NCBI GenBank assembly: GCA_014382535.1
Contig: JACNJN010000092.1
Span: 1-55,865 of the forward strand
From: Candidatus Desulfolinea nitratireducens
GTDB lineage: Bacteria; Chloroflexota; Anaerolineae; Anaerolineales; Villigracilaceae
DNA: 55,865 nucleotides
Direction of reading: 5' to 3'
How positions within the stretch are numbered: the first letter of the stretch is position 1; every line of letters starts with the position of its first letter. A model generated the notes under the pieces. The model made no database searches, had not been told where the DNA came from, and saw only the letters and a program-made list of their open reading frames with translations. Position numbers and translations under genes: made by a program. Below are positions 7,069 to 15,372 of the stretch, piece by piece.

Positions 7069-7947
7069 TTAGCGAATCCAAAAGGTGATCGTCAGAATAT
7101 AGGCGGTCAATCCCAGGACCGTACTGGCGAGGGCGATCAGAAATTTCCAGTTGGGACTGGCACCAAGGGCTACCTGTTGCATCCAGTATATTTGGAAGAG
7201 GGCAAAAGGCATCACAAGAAAAACCGGCCAGATCACAGCCCAGGGAAAGCCGATCAGTGGCATGGCGGCGAAGAGTAAATAAGCCGACAGGATCAGGAAA
7301 TGATGTAAGGGGACGGCACGTTCCCAACCAATCCGCATCAGCAGGGTACGACGTTCGTATTTAGTGTCTTCTGCGAAGGAAGGAAAGTTGAGTATGAGAA
7401 AAAATGCCAGGGTCAGGGCTGTGAGCGGAAAGGCGACCGCACCGAGCAAGCGATGAATTTCGCCAGTTTGCAATGTGAAACCAAAGGCTGGAATCAACGC
7501 AGCCAGGAGGATGGCGAGAGTCAGCTCGCCGAAACCGTTGGTGATAAATCTCAGGGGTGGCAGGGCATAGGCGAAAGAGGCAAGCAAAATTAACGTGGCG
7601 AAAAAGATTGCAGTCGGTGCAAGACCATTCTGAAAAAGAAAGACCGTCAGCAGTGCAACTGCCCCCAAAGACACCACAACAATCTGAAAAGCTGCCGCGC
7701 GCAGCCAATTGCGCTCAACAATGGTTTCTTTTTCAATAAGCGGCTCATTGTAGGGACGGAAATATACCGCCAACAGGTTCATTGCCAGCAGGAGCAGAAT
7801 TACCCAGCCAAATCCCAGCCCAAAAATAAGCAGATTTTCGGCAAGGCCCAGATAGCGTGCAATCCCTATGCCAAGGAAATATGAGACAGAAGCAAGGGCG
7901 AGAAGGAGTGGTTGAGAGAAGGAAAGGAGATTTTTTATTCGGGTCAT
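7069..7947 (-). CDS. UbiA-family prenyltransferase-like membrane protein
   Basis: The product is 292 residues with about eight hydrophobic segments. 'YALPPLRFITNGFGELTLAIL' matches the loop after the first UbiA motif (YSxPPLRL..RGxGEL), and 'NFPSFAEDTKYERRTLLMRIG' matches the second aspartate motif region (NxxRDxxxDxxxGKRTL). The first motif (usually NDxxDxxxD) is replaced by 'NLLAVYFRPYNE', so activity on prenyl diphosphate is uncertain. In the family these enzymes prenylate aromatic rings for quinone or haem synthesis. It sits between a DinB-like gene and moeA and couples to moeA by a 1-nt gap. Confidence 0.65.
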   Translation of the reverse strand: MTRIKNLLSFSQPLLLALASVSYFLGIGIARYLGLAENLLIFGLGFGWVILLLLAMNLLAVYFRPYNEPLIEKETIVERNWLRAAAFQIVVVSLGAVALLTVFLFQNGLAPTAIFFATLILLASFAYALPPLRFITNGFGELTLAILLAALIPAFGFTLQTGEIHRLLGAVAFPLTALTLAFFLILNFPSFAEDTKYERRTLLMRIGWERAVPLHHFLILSAYLLFAAMPLIGFPWAVIWPVFLVMPFALFQIYWMQQVALGASPNWKFLIALASTVLGLTAYILTITFWIR

Positions 7948-7963
7948 AATTTATCGAGGAAGC

Positions 7964-8437
7964 TCAGTTATTGCTCTTACGGATATCGCGGTAGTGAATT
8001 TGATTATGCCGATAGACCAATTTGATCATCTCGGCTATTCTGGTTTCTTTGAGAAAGGGGTGTCGGCCTTCTTTTTCAAGATCGGCTATATCCAGCGTTT
8101 CCACCCAAGCGGCCATTTTCGCACGGACATCCTGAAATTGCACCAGCAATTCCTGCGGCGAAAGGGCCTCCGTTTTCTCCTGCTGGCGAGCATTGTAGCG
8201 ATCCACATCAAAATCCTCGGCCACACCTTCTTCGCCATCTACAATTTTGGGAAAGAGTTTAAGAAATGCCCTTTCGGAGGTCACAAAATGAGAAAGTACA
8301 TTGCGGACAGTCCATTCGCTGCCCTCAGTATAGACTGTTTGCGCCCATGCAGCATCATCAAGGCCGGTAAAAAAAGCGGTCATCTTTTCGCCTTCACTTC
8401 TTAAGCGTTTTGCGAGAAATGCTGGGGTATCGGGCAT
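7964..8437 (-). CDS. DinB-family metal-binding four-helix protein
   Basis: The product is 157 residues. 'WTVRNVLSHFVTSERAFL' carries the first conserved histidine, and 'YRHNQIHYRDI' at the end supplies the others. This three-histidine metal site is typical of DinB/YfiT-like proteins, which often act in thiol-dependent transfer or detoxification. The substrate is unknown. It is the first gene of a run with the UbiA-like protein and moeA (16-nt gap to the former). Confidence 0.8.
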   Translation of the reverse strand: MPDTPAFLAKRLRSEGEKMTAFFTGLDDAAWAQTVYTEGSEWTVRNVLSHFVTSERAFLKLFPKIVDGEEGVAEDFDVDRYNARQQEKTEALSPQELLVQFQDVRAKMAAWVETLDIADLEKEGRHPFLKETRIAEMIKLVYRHNQIHYRDIRKSNN

Positions 8438-8462
8438 ACGTATCTCCTAAACATAAAACTTT

Positions 8463-8546
8463 TTACCACAAAGGCACAGAGTTCACAAAGAAATCCTTTG
8501 TGGACACAGAGAAAAACTTTGTGCTCCTTTGTGTCTTTGTGGTGGA
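8463..8546. repeat. Intergenic imperfect inverted repeat (CACAAAGG/CTTTGTG family)
   Basis: Outer arms ACCACAAAG (8465-8473) and CTTTGTGGT (8535-8543) are perfect. The interior repeats CACAGAG, CACAAAG and CTTTGTG. It fills nearly the whole gap between the SDR and DinB-like genes. It is the same family as the element at 6618-6689 inside moeA. Confidence 0.7.
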
Positions 8547-8548
8547 AT

Positions 8549-9280
8549 CTAAACTAACGAGTATCCACCATCCACCGTGATCGTCTGCCCTGTAATATAC
8601 TCGTTTTTAAGTAGAAATTCGAGCGCAGCACCAAGCTCATCCATACGAGGCTCTCGTCTAAGTGGCAAACGCTCGACAAGGCGATTCCACTCCTGCTCGG
8701 GGAATCCTTCGGCGGGCAGAGCAAGTCCCGGCGCAATCGCATTAACACGGATGGAGGGGGCAAAGCTACGCGCAAGAACTTTGGTAAGAGACTCGAGGGC
8801 GGCCTTGCTGACCGTATATGCGGGATATCCTGACCAGGCTTTTTCCGCGCCAATATCAGTAACGTTGACGATCAGGCCGCCCGCATCACCCATCCGACGA
8901 GCGGCTTGCTGGGCCAGAATGAAGGGAGCGCGCAGGTTGAGCGCCATCGTCCCATCCCAATCAGTGACCGTTAATGTTCGGGCATCGCCACGCTGCATCC
9001 TGGCCGCCGAGTTAACAAGTACGCGCAGAGGGTGAGGCGATTCGTCCACCGCAGCGAACAAACCCTGGGTGGAGTTTGCATCCGTCAAATTGGCCTGTGC
9101 CAAAATGACTGGCACTCCCAGAGAACGCAATTCGATGGCGGTTGATTCTGCTGCATCCACAGATTGATGATAATGCAGCAAAATGGCATATCCCTGACGG
9201 GCGAGGGTCAGCGCAAAAACACGTCCCAAACGGTGGGCTGCGCCAGTGACAAGAGCGAGGGGAATTTTATCGTTATTCAT
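8549..9280 (-). CDS. Short-chain dehydrogenase/reductase
   Basis: This is a classical SDR of about 243 residues: cofactor loop 'VTGAAHRLGR' (TGxxxxxG), 'LVNSAAR' (NxAx), catalytic Tyr and Lys in 'YPAYTVSKAALE', and the usual 'RVNAIAPGLALP' and 'TGQTITVDGGYSLV' ends. 'HYHQS' after strand 2 recalls pteridine-reductase-like SDRs, suggesting NADPH use. The substrate is unknown. The start is uncertain. ATG at 9280 gives a normal family N-terminus but has no ribosome site. An ATG at 9313 would begin inside the hairpin at 9291-9316. Confidence 0.85.
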   Translation of the reverse strand: MNNDKIPLALVTGAAHRLGRVFALTLARQGYAILLHYHQSVDAAESTAIELRSLGVPVILAQANLTDANSTQGLFAAVDESPHPLRVLVNSAARMQRGDARTLTVTDWDGTMALNLRAPFILAQQAARRMGDAGGLIVNVTDIGAEKAWSGYPAYTVSKAALESLTKVLARSFAPSIRVNAIAPGLALPAEGFPEQEWNRLVERLPLRREPRMDELGAALEFLLKNEYITGQTITVDGGYSLV

Positions 9281-9316
9281 ATTAAAATTAAGGATGCGAA
9301 GTTTCCTTCGCATCCT
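9281..9316 (-). terminator. Intrinsic terminator after proline dehydrogenase
   Basis: A perfect 11-bp stem (9291-9301 with 9306-9316) has a GAAA tetraloop on the minus strand and is followed there by TTAATTTTAAT. It lies between the proline dehydrogenase stop and the SDR start, so the SDR probably depends on readthrough or leaderless initiation. A second small palindrome (ACCCCTC/GAGGGGT, about 9323-9340) lies just before it. Confidence 0.7.
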
Positions 9317-9354
9317 AGTTTACCACCCCTCGGTGGAGGGGTAACCATGTAAAG

Positions 9355-10320
9355 TTATTTCTTAAGGAAATTTGAGATAAAAAACCACAAATTTGCGGGA
9401 CGCTCAGCCAGTCGGCGCATAAAATAAGGGTACCACTCGGTACCAAAGGGGATATAAATTCGCACCTGATAGCCTTCGGTAGCGAGCTGCTCCTGAAGGT
9501 CTCTGCGGATACCATGGAGCATCTGGAACTCAAATGCTCCCTTTGGCAGGTTGATCTTTTGGGCATATTGTCTTGCAAATTCGATCCGTTTTTCATCCTG
9601 CGTTGCGATGGCAGGGATGGGCGGAATCCGTCCATCTTTGCTCACTTTAGGCGAGCCTGCTGCAAGAGCACCATCCATCAGGATCTTGGTCAGCAAATCA
9701 AAATTGGCATCTACATCCGCTTTTTTCGGATACGCCTTATCCGGGGGTTCCTTATAGGCACCCTTGATCAAGCGAAACCTCGTGCCTGTTTCCAGCATTT
9801 TTCGGGTATCTTCCTCGGCCCGATAGAGATAAGACTGGACTGCCATGCCTACAATTTTTGTTGAAAATCCCGCTTCAAGCATCCGATTGTAGGCGTCAAT
9901 AGTTAAATCAGTATAGGGCGTATCTTCAATATCGATCCGGACAAAATTCTTGTATTCCTTTGCCCGTTCAAGGATCCGCTGCAAATTTTGGCGGCAGATG
10001 GATGAATCCAGTCCCATCCCGATCTGCGTCAATTTGATCGACACACCTGCCCGGACATCAGCCTCTTCGATAGCATCCAAAATTCCAAGGATTTCATCTG
10101 CCGATCGTGCAGCTTCTTCGGCTGTAGCGGTATGCTCCCCCAGGTGATCCAATGTAGCATTAATGCCTTTTGCATTAAGTTCCCGCACGACTTTGATCGC
10201 GCTTTCAGTACTCTCTCCCGCAATAAACCGGGAAGCCACGTTCCAGGCGAAAGACCAACCTGTGACAATCTGTTTTGCCCACCCTGCTTGCGACAAATAA
10301 ATCAGAAAAGAACGGAGCAT
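9355..10320 (-). CDS. putA: Proline dehydrogenase (monofunctional)
   Basis: The product is a 321-residue FAD-dependent TIM barrel that oxidises proline to pyrroline-5-carboxylate and feeds electrons to the quinone pool. Recognisable segments are 'GINATLDHLGEH', 'VSIKLTQIG', 'VRIDIED', 'RLIKGAYKEP' and the signature tail 'RIYIPFGTEWYPYFMRRLAERPAN'. The length fits the monofunctional bacterial enzyme. The partner P5C dehydrogenase is not in the window. A monocistronic unit is likely, since a terminator follows. Confidence 0.95.
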   Translation of the reverse strand: MLRSFLIYLSQAGWAKQIVTGWSFAWNVASRFIAGESTESAIKVVRELNAKGINATLDHLGEHTATAEEAARSADEILGILDAIEEADVRAGVSIKLTQIGMGLDSSICRQNLQRILERAKEYKNFVRIDIEDTPYTDLTIDAYNRMLEAGFSTKIVGMAVQSYLYRAEEDTRKMLETGTRFRLIKGAYKEPPDKAYPKKADVDANFDLLTKILMDGALAAGSPKVSKDGRIPPIPAIATQDEKRIEFARQYAQKINLPKGAFEFQMLHGIRRDLQEQLATEGYQVRIYIPFGTEWYPYFMRRLAERPANLWFFISNFLKK

Positions 10321-10554
10321 TATTTCTCCTTATGATATAGATTTAGGGCCCTTTCGTCGCAATGATTTTAGCATATCTGAGGGAGGGGGGCGTGTTATAC
10401 TCTGCGGGTGACATAAGTCACTAATTTCTACCCAATTTATGCCATGCAAAAATAATTGTATAATTTAGCAAAAGCCAAGAATACAGAGTTTCCAAGAAAA
10501 TAGTATCGCTTTTTATAAAAATTATGACCATCGAAATATATACCCGGAGGTTCC
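10321..10554. other. Divergent intergenic region
   Basis: There are 234 bases between the divergent proline dehydrogenase and hydrolase genes. A TATAAT at 10457-10462 with TTATGC 16 bp upstream is a weak plus-strand promoter candidate for the hydrolase. GGAGG at 10546-10550 is its ribosome site. Nothing else is recognisable. Confidence 0.35.
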
Positions 10555-12051
10555 GTGAGAACCCGTAATCCATCCTTTCTCATTCTTCGTATTATCTCCC
10601 TGATTTTTATCGTTGCCGCAGTGGTTGTGACCATGTTCCAACTGGTTAACTACAGCCGAGAGCGGAATAACTATCCCGCCGGAATGACCATTGGCGGTGT
10701 CTCTGTGGGAGGGGTCAATGCCCAGATCGCATCTGAACGCGTCCTCCAGGTTTACTCACAACCTGTCGAAATTCAATATGCAGGTGAAATTATCCATATC
10801 TACCCAACAGTGATCGGTTTTAGCGTAGATATCGAAAGTATGCTTGCCGCGGCAGATCTTGCACGAACCACATCATCTTTCTGGGGTGGATTTTGGGGTA
10901 GCCTCTGGAATCGTCCGCGGCCCGCATCTGCGATCCCCCTCCGTGCCTCGCTGATCGATGAACAGTTGCTTGCCTATCTAGAAACCGAAGTTGCGGCCCG
11001 TTATGACCAACCCGCTACCGCTGCCCAACCGATAGCAGGCAGTGTCAATTTTGAAGTGGGGCAACCTGGTCAGGAACTCAATATCGGACGCGCCCTAACT
11101 CTCATCGAAGACGCTTTGCGATCTCCTACCAATCGAGTAGTAACTCTCTCCTATGAGCAGACCGCACCAACTCGCCCAACAATAAAAAATCTTGAAATAT
11201 TATTAAAACAAATCATCAACCTTTCAGGGTTTGATGGCGTAATTGGCCTCTATCTCGCTAATATGCAAAACGCACAGGAAATCCATTTTGGTCTCGATAA
11301 TGGTGCTGAGCTATCTGTCACCCCCGACATTCCATTTACTGCATCCAGCACGATCAAGATACCGATCATGATCTCCAATATTATCCATCACGGCACTCCC
11401 AATGAAAAGACAGATGGCTTTATGAAAGACGTTTTCCAGCAATCAGATAATGCTGCCGCTGATATCCTGATGACTCAAATCGACGCTTTCCAGGGACCAC
11501 TGATCGTCACAGAGGATATGCAGGCCCTTGGGCTGGAAAATACCTTCATGGCTGGTTTCTTTTGTAATCCGGCAAACCCCTGTCCGCTTCTGAGACGATA
11601 CACTACCCCCGCCAATCAGCGCACAGATGTTTTCACAAATCCCGATGACTATAATCAGACCACAATATCTGATATAGGAATGCTTCTGACAGATATTTAT
11701 CAATGTTCAGAATCAGGCGGCGGTGCTTTACTGGCAGCATTTCCTAATCAGCTTACACAGGGAGATTGTCGGTTGATGATTGACTATATGGTGCAGGATA
11801 AGTTTGGCTCTCTGCTACAAGCAGGCCTGCCCGATGGGACAAAGATCGCCCACAAACACGGATTCGTCCCGGATCGTTTTGGTGTTGTTCATGATATTAG
11901 CGATGCTGGAATTATCTATACTCCTGGCGGAAACTTCGTCCTGGCAATCTATACTTACCACCCTGTCCAGGGAATTTGGGGGGAGGTCAATCCCCTCTTT
12001 GTTGAGCTTACCCAGGCAGTTTATAATTATTTCAACCTAAGCAGCCCATAA
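10555..12051 (+). CDS. Membrane-anchored class A beta-lactamase-fold serine hydrolase
   Basis: The product is 498 residues and starts with GTG 4 nt after GGAGG. An N-terminal membrane helix (about 8-30) is followed by a peptidoglycan-binding-4/VanW-like region with 'GGVSVGGVNAQIASERVL' and then a beta-lactamase2 domain. The catalytic motifs are present: S265-T-I-K268 (SxxK), S297-D-N299 (SDN) and K434-H-G436 (KTG equivalent). The nucleophile, general base and oxyanion-side motifs are therefore complete. It is more likely a cell-wall or esterase-type enzyme on the outer membrane face than a resistance enzyme, but that is inference. Confidence 0.85.
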   Translation: MRTRNPSFLILRIISLIFIVAAVVVTMFQLVNYSRERNNYPAGMTIGGVSVGGVNAQIASERVLQVYSQPVEIQYAGEIIHIYPTVIGFSVDIESMLAAADLARTTSSFWGGFWGSLWNRPRPASAIPLRASLIDEQLLAYLETEVAARYDQPATAAQPIAGSVNFEVGQPGQELNIGRALTLIEDALRSPTNRVVTLSYEQTAPTRPTIKNLEILLKQIINLSGFDGVIGLYLANMQNAQEIHFGLDNGAELSVTPDIPFTASSTIKIPIMISNIIHHGTPNEKTDGFMKDVFQQSDNAAADILMTQIDAFQGPLIVTEDMQALGLENTFMAGFFCNPANPCPLLRRYTTPANQRTDVFTNPDDYNQTTISDIGMLLTDIYQCSESGGGALLAAFPNQLTQGDCRLMIDYMVQDKFGSLLQAGLPDGTKIAHKHGFVPDRFGVVHDISDAGIIYTPGGNFVLAIYTYHPVQGIWGEVNPLFVELTQAVYNYFNLSSP

Positions 12052-12076
12052 TTAAAACTTCGTTTATAATTTAGCC

Positions 12077-12778
12077 ATGAATACAACTTTTCATCTTTAC
12101 CGCCTGCAGCAAATTGACAGCCAAGTCGACAAGGCTCAAAAACGTTTGGATGAAATTCAAAAGATTCTCGACGACAATACTGAACTCAAACGTGCCAAAG
12201 CCTATCACGATAAATGTCAGGTTGCGCACCATGAAACAGAGAATGAACTTCAAAAGGCTGAAGGTGATGTTCAAGACAGGCATATAAAAATTGAACAATC
12301 GGAGGCTATGCTTTATGGCGGCAGTGTAAAGAATCCCAAAGAGGTCCAAGACCTACAAAATAAAACAGAATCTCTTAAACGCTATCTGACAAAATTACAG
12401 GATATTCAGCTTGAGGCAATGCTCGCCCACGAAGAAAATACAGAAATTCTCCAATCTGCGCAATCTGCGCTGGATAAACTCAAAGGGGAGATTATTCAAC
12501 AAAACAGTCAACTGGCTGGTGAACAAAGCGTACTTAATAAAAATAAAGAACGTCTCCTCACTGAAAGGGAGGTTGCACTTCCCGCCGTGCAGCCAGATCA
12601 ACGCCAACTTTACGAAGGTCTTCGAAAAACTAAACGCGGGATTGCAATCGCCTCCATCAAAGAGGGAAGCTGTTCAGCCTGTGGCGCGGCGTTGACCAAA
12701 TCTCAACAACAGACAACCCGTTCAAACGCAACCATTGCTTATTGTCCCTCCTGCAAACGAATCCTTTATGATAGTTAA
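12077..12778 (+). CDS. Coiled-coil protein with C4 zinc ribbon
   Basis: The product is 233 residues. Residues 1 to about 170 are a long coiled-coil hairpin (repeated LxxI/Q heptads, with a conserved 'LYGGSVKNPKEVQDLQ' turn). The C-terminus carries CSAC...CPSC, a four-cysteine zinc ribbon ending 'CPSCKRILYD'. This is the zf-RING_7 family found across bacteria, whose members are linked to RNA or protein quality control in some phyla. The gene ends 6 nt before the NACHT gene, so they are likely one transcript. Confidence 0.88.
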   Translation: MNTTFHLYRLQQIDSQVDKAQKRLDEIQKILDDNTELKRAKAYHDKCQVAHHETENELQKAEGDVQDRHIKIEQSEAMLYGGSVKNPKEVQDLQNKTESLKRYLTKLQDIQLEAMLAHEENTEILQSAQSALDKLKGEIIQQNSQLAGEQSVLNKNKERLLTEREVALPAVQPDQRQLYEGLRKTKRGIAIASIKEGSCSACGAALTKSQQQTTRSNATIAYCPSCKRILYDS

Positions 12779-12784
12779 AGAATT

Positions 12785-15295
12785 ATGACCCCGGGATTAT
12801 CAAATCTTTCCATTGATGCCATCTCCTTTTGGATTGGCGTCCTCGTCGCCTCAGTTTTCTGGCTGATGATAGGGTGGGTGCGCCCCTTATTAAAACAAAT
12901 TCGTGAAAACCTGCAAAAAACCCGTGAGACCAGATCAAAGCGCGGCTCCAGCAGTATCGAAGAATATTATCGACAGACTGTGCTCAAGCAAGCCCAGGGA
13001 ATGCATCTGGCAGCCCCTCTCTTTTCTCTTGAAGAGATTGTTGTCTCCCCCAGCATTATTGCCCCTCCGCCACACATAGAACCAGGTGATAACCTGGTTG
13101 CTTTGAATCAAACAGACCTGACCGTCCCCTATTTACCGCAAGACCCTACGCTCGCCTCTTTTTATCAAACTTCAACTCTCACTATTCCTGAAGCCCTCGC
13201 TGGTGGATCTCATCTCGCTATCGTTGGGAATCCTGGTGTGGGAAAAACAGTAGCGCTTGCTTTTATCGCCAGCCTGGCTGCCAAACGCGACCCACAGATG
13301 GGCTCTCTTGATGATGCCGTCCCTTTTCTCATGCATGTTGCGGATTTGGCTATTCCTGAAAAAGACACAACCTCTGTCCTTGATCCAATTATAGATTTTG
13401 TCGCTGAAGGAGCCTCTCTCTTCAATGCCCCCCGCTTACCCGGTTTCATTCGTCAAAGCTTTGGGAGCGGACGTGCGCTGCTCCTTCTTGACGGATTGGA
13501 TGAAATCCCACCGGATGAGATATCTAAAGTAGTCGCATTTATTACAGAAATTATTAAAAATTACCCCAATATTCGGGTCATCACTACCGGTGCCCTTGAA
13601 TTTCTGGATGGTCTCACTCAGCATGATTTTGCCATTCTCCCCCTGAAAACATGGAATGCATCTCAGCAAAATGAATTTCTCACCAAATGGGGTCATCTCT
13701 GGGAAAAGTATGTTGCCCGTGAAGCCTGGGTACAGGCTGGACCAGAGCAAGTTGATCCTACTCTTCTTAACTCATGGTTGAGCATTGAATCTACAAGCTT
13801 CACACCTCTTGAACTCACCCTGAAAGCCTGGGGAGCCTACGCGGGGGATGGACGCGGACCAACAGCATTGGATGCAATCGAAACTCACCTCCGCCGGATT
13901 TCACCCGCCGGCACTCCTGTTGCCGCATTGGAAATGCTCGCCATGCAGGTCAGCCTGACAGCTCAGCCCATTTTTGATTCTCGCAAGGCACGCAGTTGGA
14001 TTAAATCCTTCGAGCCACCTGAAGAAAAACTGGCTGAAAAAGAAAATGAGGATAAGAAAAAAGGCAAAAAAGAAAAGGTCACTCCCACACTGGGTCTTTT
14101 GTCAAAAATGGCTCAAAGCGGCCTCCTTTCCAGTCACCTTGACAATAAAATGCGTTTTGCCCATCCCATTTTTGGAGGGTTTCTCGCCGGACGTGGTCAT
14201 AGTAACTTTACTGTCGACGAGCGGATAACGGCGCAGCCCTTCTGGGGCGGAAAAACCCTTTTCATGCACTACCTTGCTGCGAATGGGGACGCTACTGATC
14301 TTGTCAATACGCTTTTAGAGACACCAGATCCCATACTGGAGAGAAATTTGATCCTGATGGGAGATTGGTTGAGAGATGCTCCCCGCAAAACTCCATGGCG
14401 TGGAAAAGTGATGACTGCCCTCGCAAACGCCATTCAGGATGATAATCTACCCCTTGGGTTAAGAGGACAAATCGTAGCATCCCTCGCCCGTAGCGGAGAC
14501 CCCAGTGTAGCCGCACTATTCAGGCAGCTTTTACAATCTCAATCATCCTACGTAATTCAGATTGTTGCTCTCGGTAGCGGTCTTATGCAGGATAAAAAAG
14601 CAATCCAGGCATTGGCAAATATTTTCCAAATTACCCAAAACACCTACACTCGCAGCGCAGCATGTCTGGCTCTTAGCGGTATTGGCACAGACACCGCACT
14701 CGAAGAAATTGCCACAGCCCTCATGCAAGGCGATGAATATCTTCGCCGCGCTGCCGCTGAATCTCTGGCAAATCATCCCGTTGAAGGCTGGCCAATACTC
14801 AAAGAGGGGCTTGAAATTGACGATCTACTCGTCCGCCGTTCGGTTGTCTATGGTCTTGGGCGGATCCCGGAAACTTGGGCAAAAGATCTCCTTACCCAGG
14901 TGCAAGTTGAAGATCAGGAATGGGCTGTACGTGATATTGCCAGCGGCATCCTCGAAAAACAGCAAGGTAAAAACCCTCATATTCCACGCAAGCTTTCACC
15001 ACCATCTGAAACTCCCTGGCTGATCGCCTTTGCTGGCAAAGAAGGAATGGGCATATCTCCAAACACTCCAGCCACCGATATCCTTCTGCTTGCCCTCAAG
15101 AGCGAAGATATTGATGAACAATTGGCTGCCCTCTCTTATCTTCGCCGTACTCCAAGCGAAGGTGTCATCAACGGCCTCTACCACGCCATGCGCGGTGGAA
15201 ATATCGAATTACGTGAGGCGGTATTCCTCGCCCTTGTCGAAATTGCTGCCAGTGGAATTACCTTGCCAGACCCACAAGTATACGGGCTGGGATAA
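12785..15295 (+). CDS. Membrane-anchored NACHT NTPase with HEAT repeats
   Basis: The product is 836 residues. A single transmembrane helix (about 13-31) is followed by a basic linker, then a NACHT-type STAND NTPase with Walker A GNPGVGKT (148-155) and Walker B LLLLDGLDE (232-240). A Lys/Glu-rich hinge (about 415-435) leads to a C-terminal solenoid of HEAT-like repeats (for example 'RSAACLALSGIGTDTALEEI' and 'RRSVVYGLGRIPETW'). STAND proteins act as ligand-triggered oligomeric switches, and NACHT members include anti-phage sensors and signalling ATPases. No nuclease or other effector domain is seen; the membrane helix may serve that role. It follows the zinc-ribbon gene by 6 nt and a terminator follows. 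Confidence 0.85.
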   Translation: MTPGLSNLSIDAISFWIGVLVASVFWLMIGWVRPLLKQIRENLQKTRETRSKRGSSSIEEYYRQTVLKQAQGMHLAAPLFSLEEIVVSPSIIAPPPHIEPGDNLVALNQTDLTVPYLPQDPTLASFYQTSTLTIPEALAGGSHLAIVGNPGVGKTVALAFIASLAAKRDPQMGSLDDAVPFLMHVADLAIPEKDTTSVLDPIIDFVAEGASLFNAPRLPGFIRQSFGSGRALLLLDGLDEIPPDEISKVVAFITEIIKNYPNIRVITTGALEFLDGLTQHDFAILPLKTWNASQQNEFLTKWGHLWEKYVAREAWVQAGPEQVDPTLLNSWLSIESTSFTPLELTLKAWGAYAGDGRGPTALDAIETHLRRISPAGTPVAALEMLAMQVSLTAQPIFDSRKARSWIKSFEPPEEKLAEKENEDKKKGKKEKVTPTLGLLSKMAQSGLLSSHLDNKMRFAHPIFGGFLAGRGHSNFTVDERITAQPFWGGKTLFMHYLAANGDATDLVNTLLETPDPILERNLILMGDWLRDAPRKTPWRGKVMTALANAIQDDNLPLGLRGQIVASLARSGDPSVAALFRQLLQSQSSYVIQIVALGSGLMQDKKAIQALANIFQITQNTYTRSAACLALSGIGTDTALEEIATALMQGDEYLRRAAAESLANHPVEGWPILKEGLEIDDLLVRRSVVYGLGRIPETWAKDLLTQVQVEDQEWAVRDIASGILEKQQGKNPHIPRKLSPPSETPWLIAFAGKEGMGISPNTPATDILLLALKSEDIDEQLAALSYLRRTPSEGVINGLYHAMRGGNIELREAVFLALVEIAASGITLPDPQVYGLG

Positions 15296-15328
15296 GCCCC
15301 GGCAATAAAAACACCTTACCCGATCATC

Positions 15329-15362
15329 TCCCCGCGCTTGATAATTGCGGGGAAATTTTTTT
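15329..15362 (+). terminator. Intrinsic terminator
   Basis: The stem TCCCCGC (15329-15335) with GCGGGGA (15347-15353) is followed by AATTTTTTTT. It ends the NACHT transcript and leaves only about 10 nt before the ssnA start, so ssnA needs its own promoter or readthrough. Confidence 0.75.
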
Positions 15363-15372
15363 CAGGAGATAA

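Noticed and set aside
10555-12051. Antibiotic-resistance beta-lactamase
   Set aside because: The fold and motifs are present, but the VanW-like N-terminal part and membrane anchor point to a cell-envelope enzyme; resistance is not supported.
12785-15295. Full defence island around the NACHT gene
   Set aside because: Neighbours are metabolic or housekeeping genes; no restriction, abortive-infection or phage genes adjoin it.
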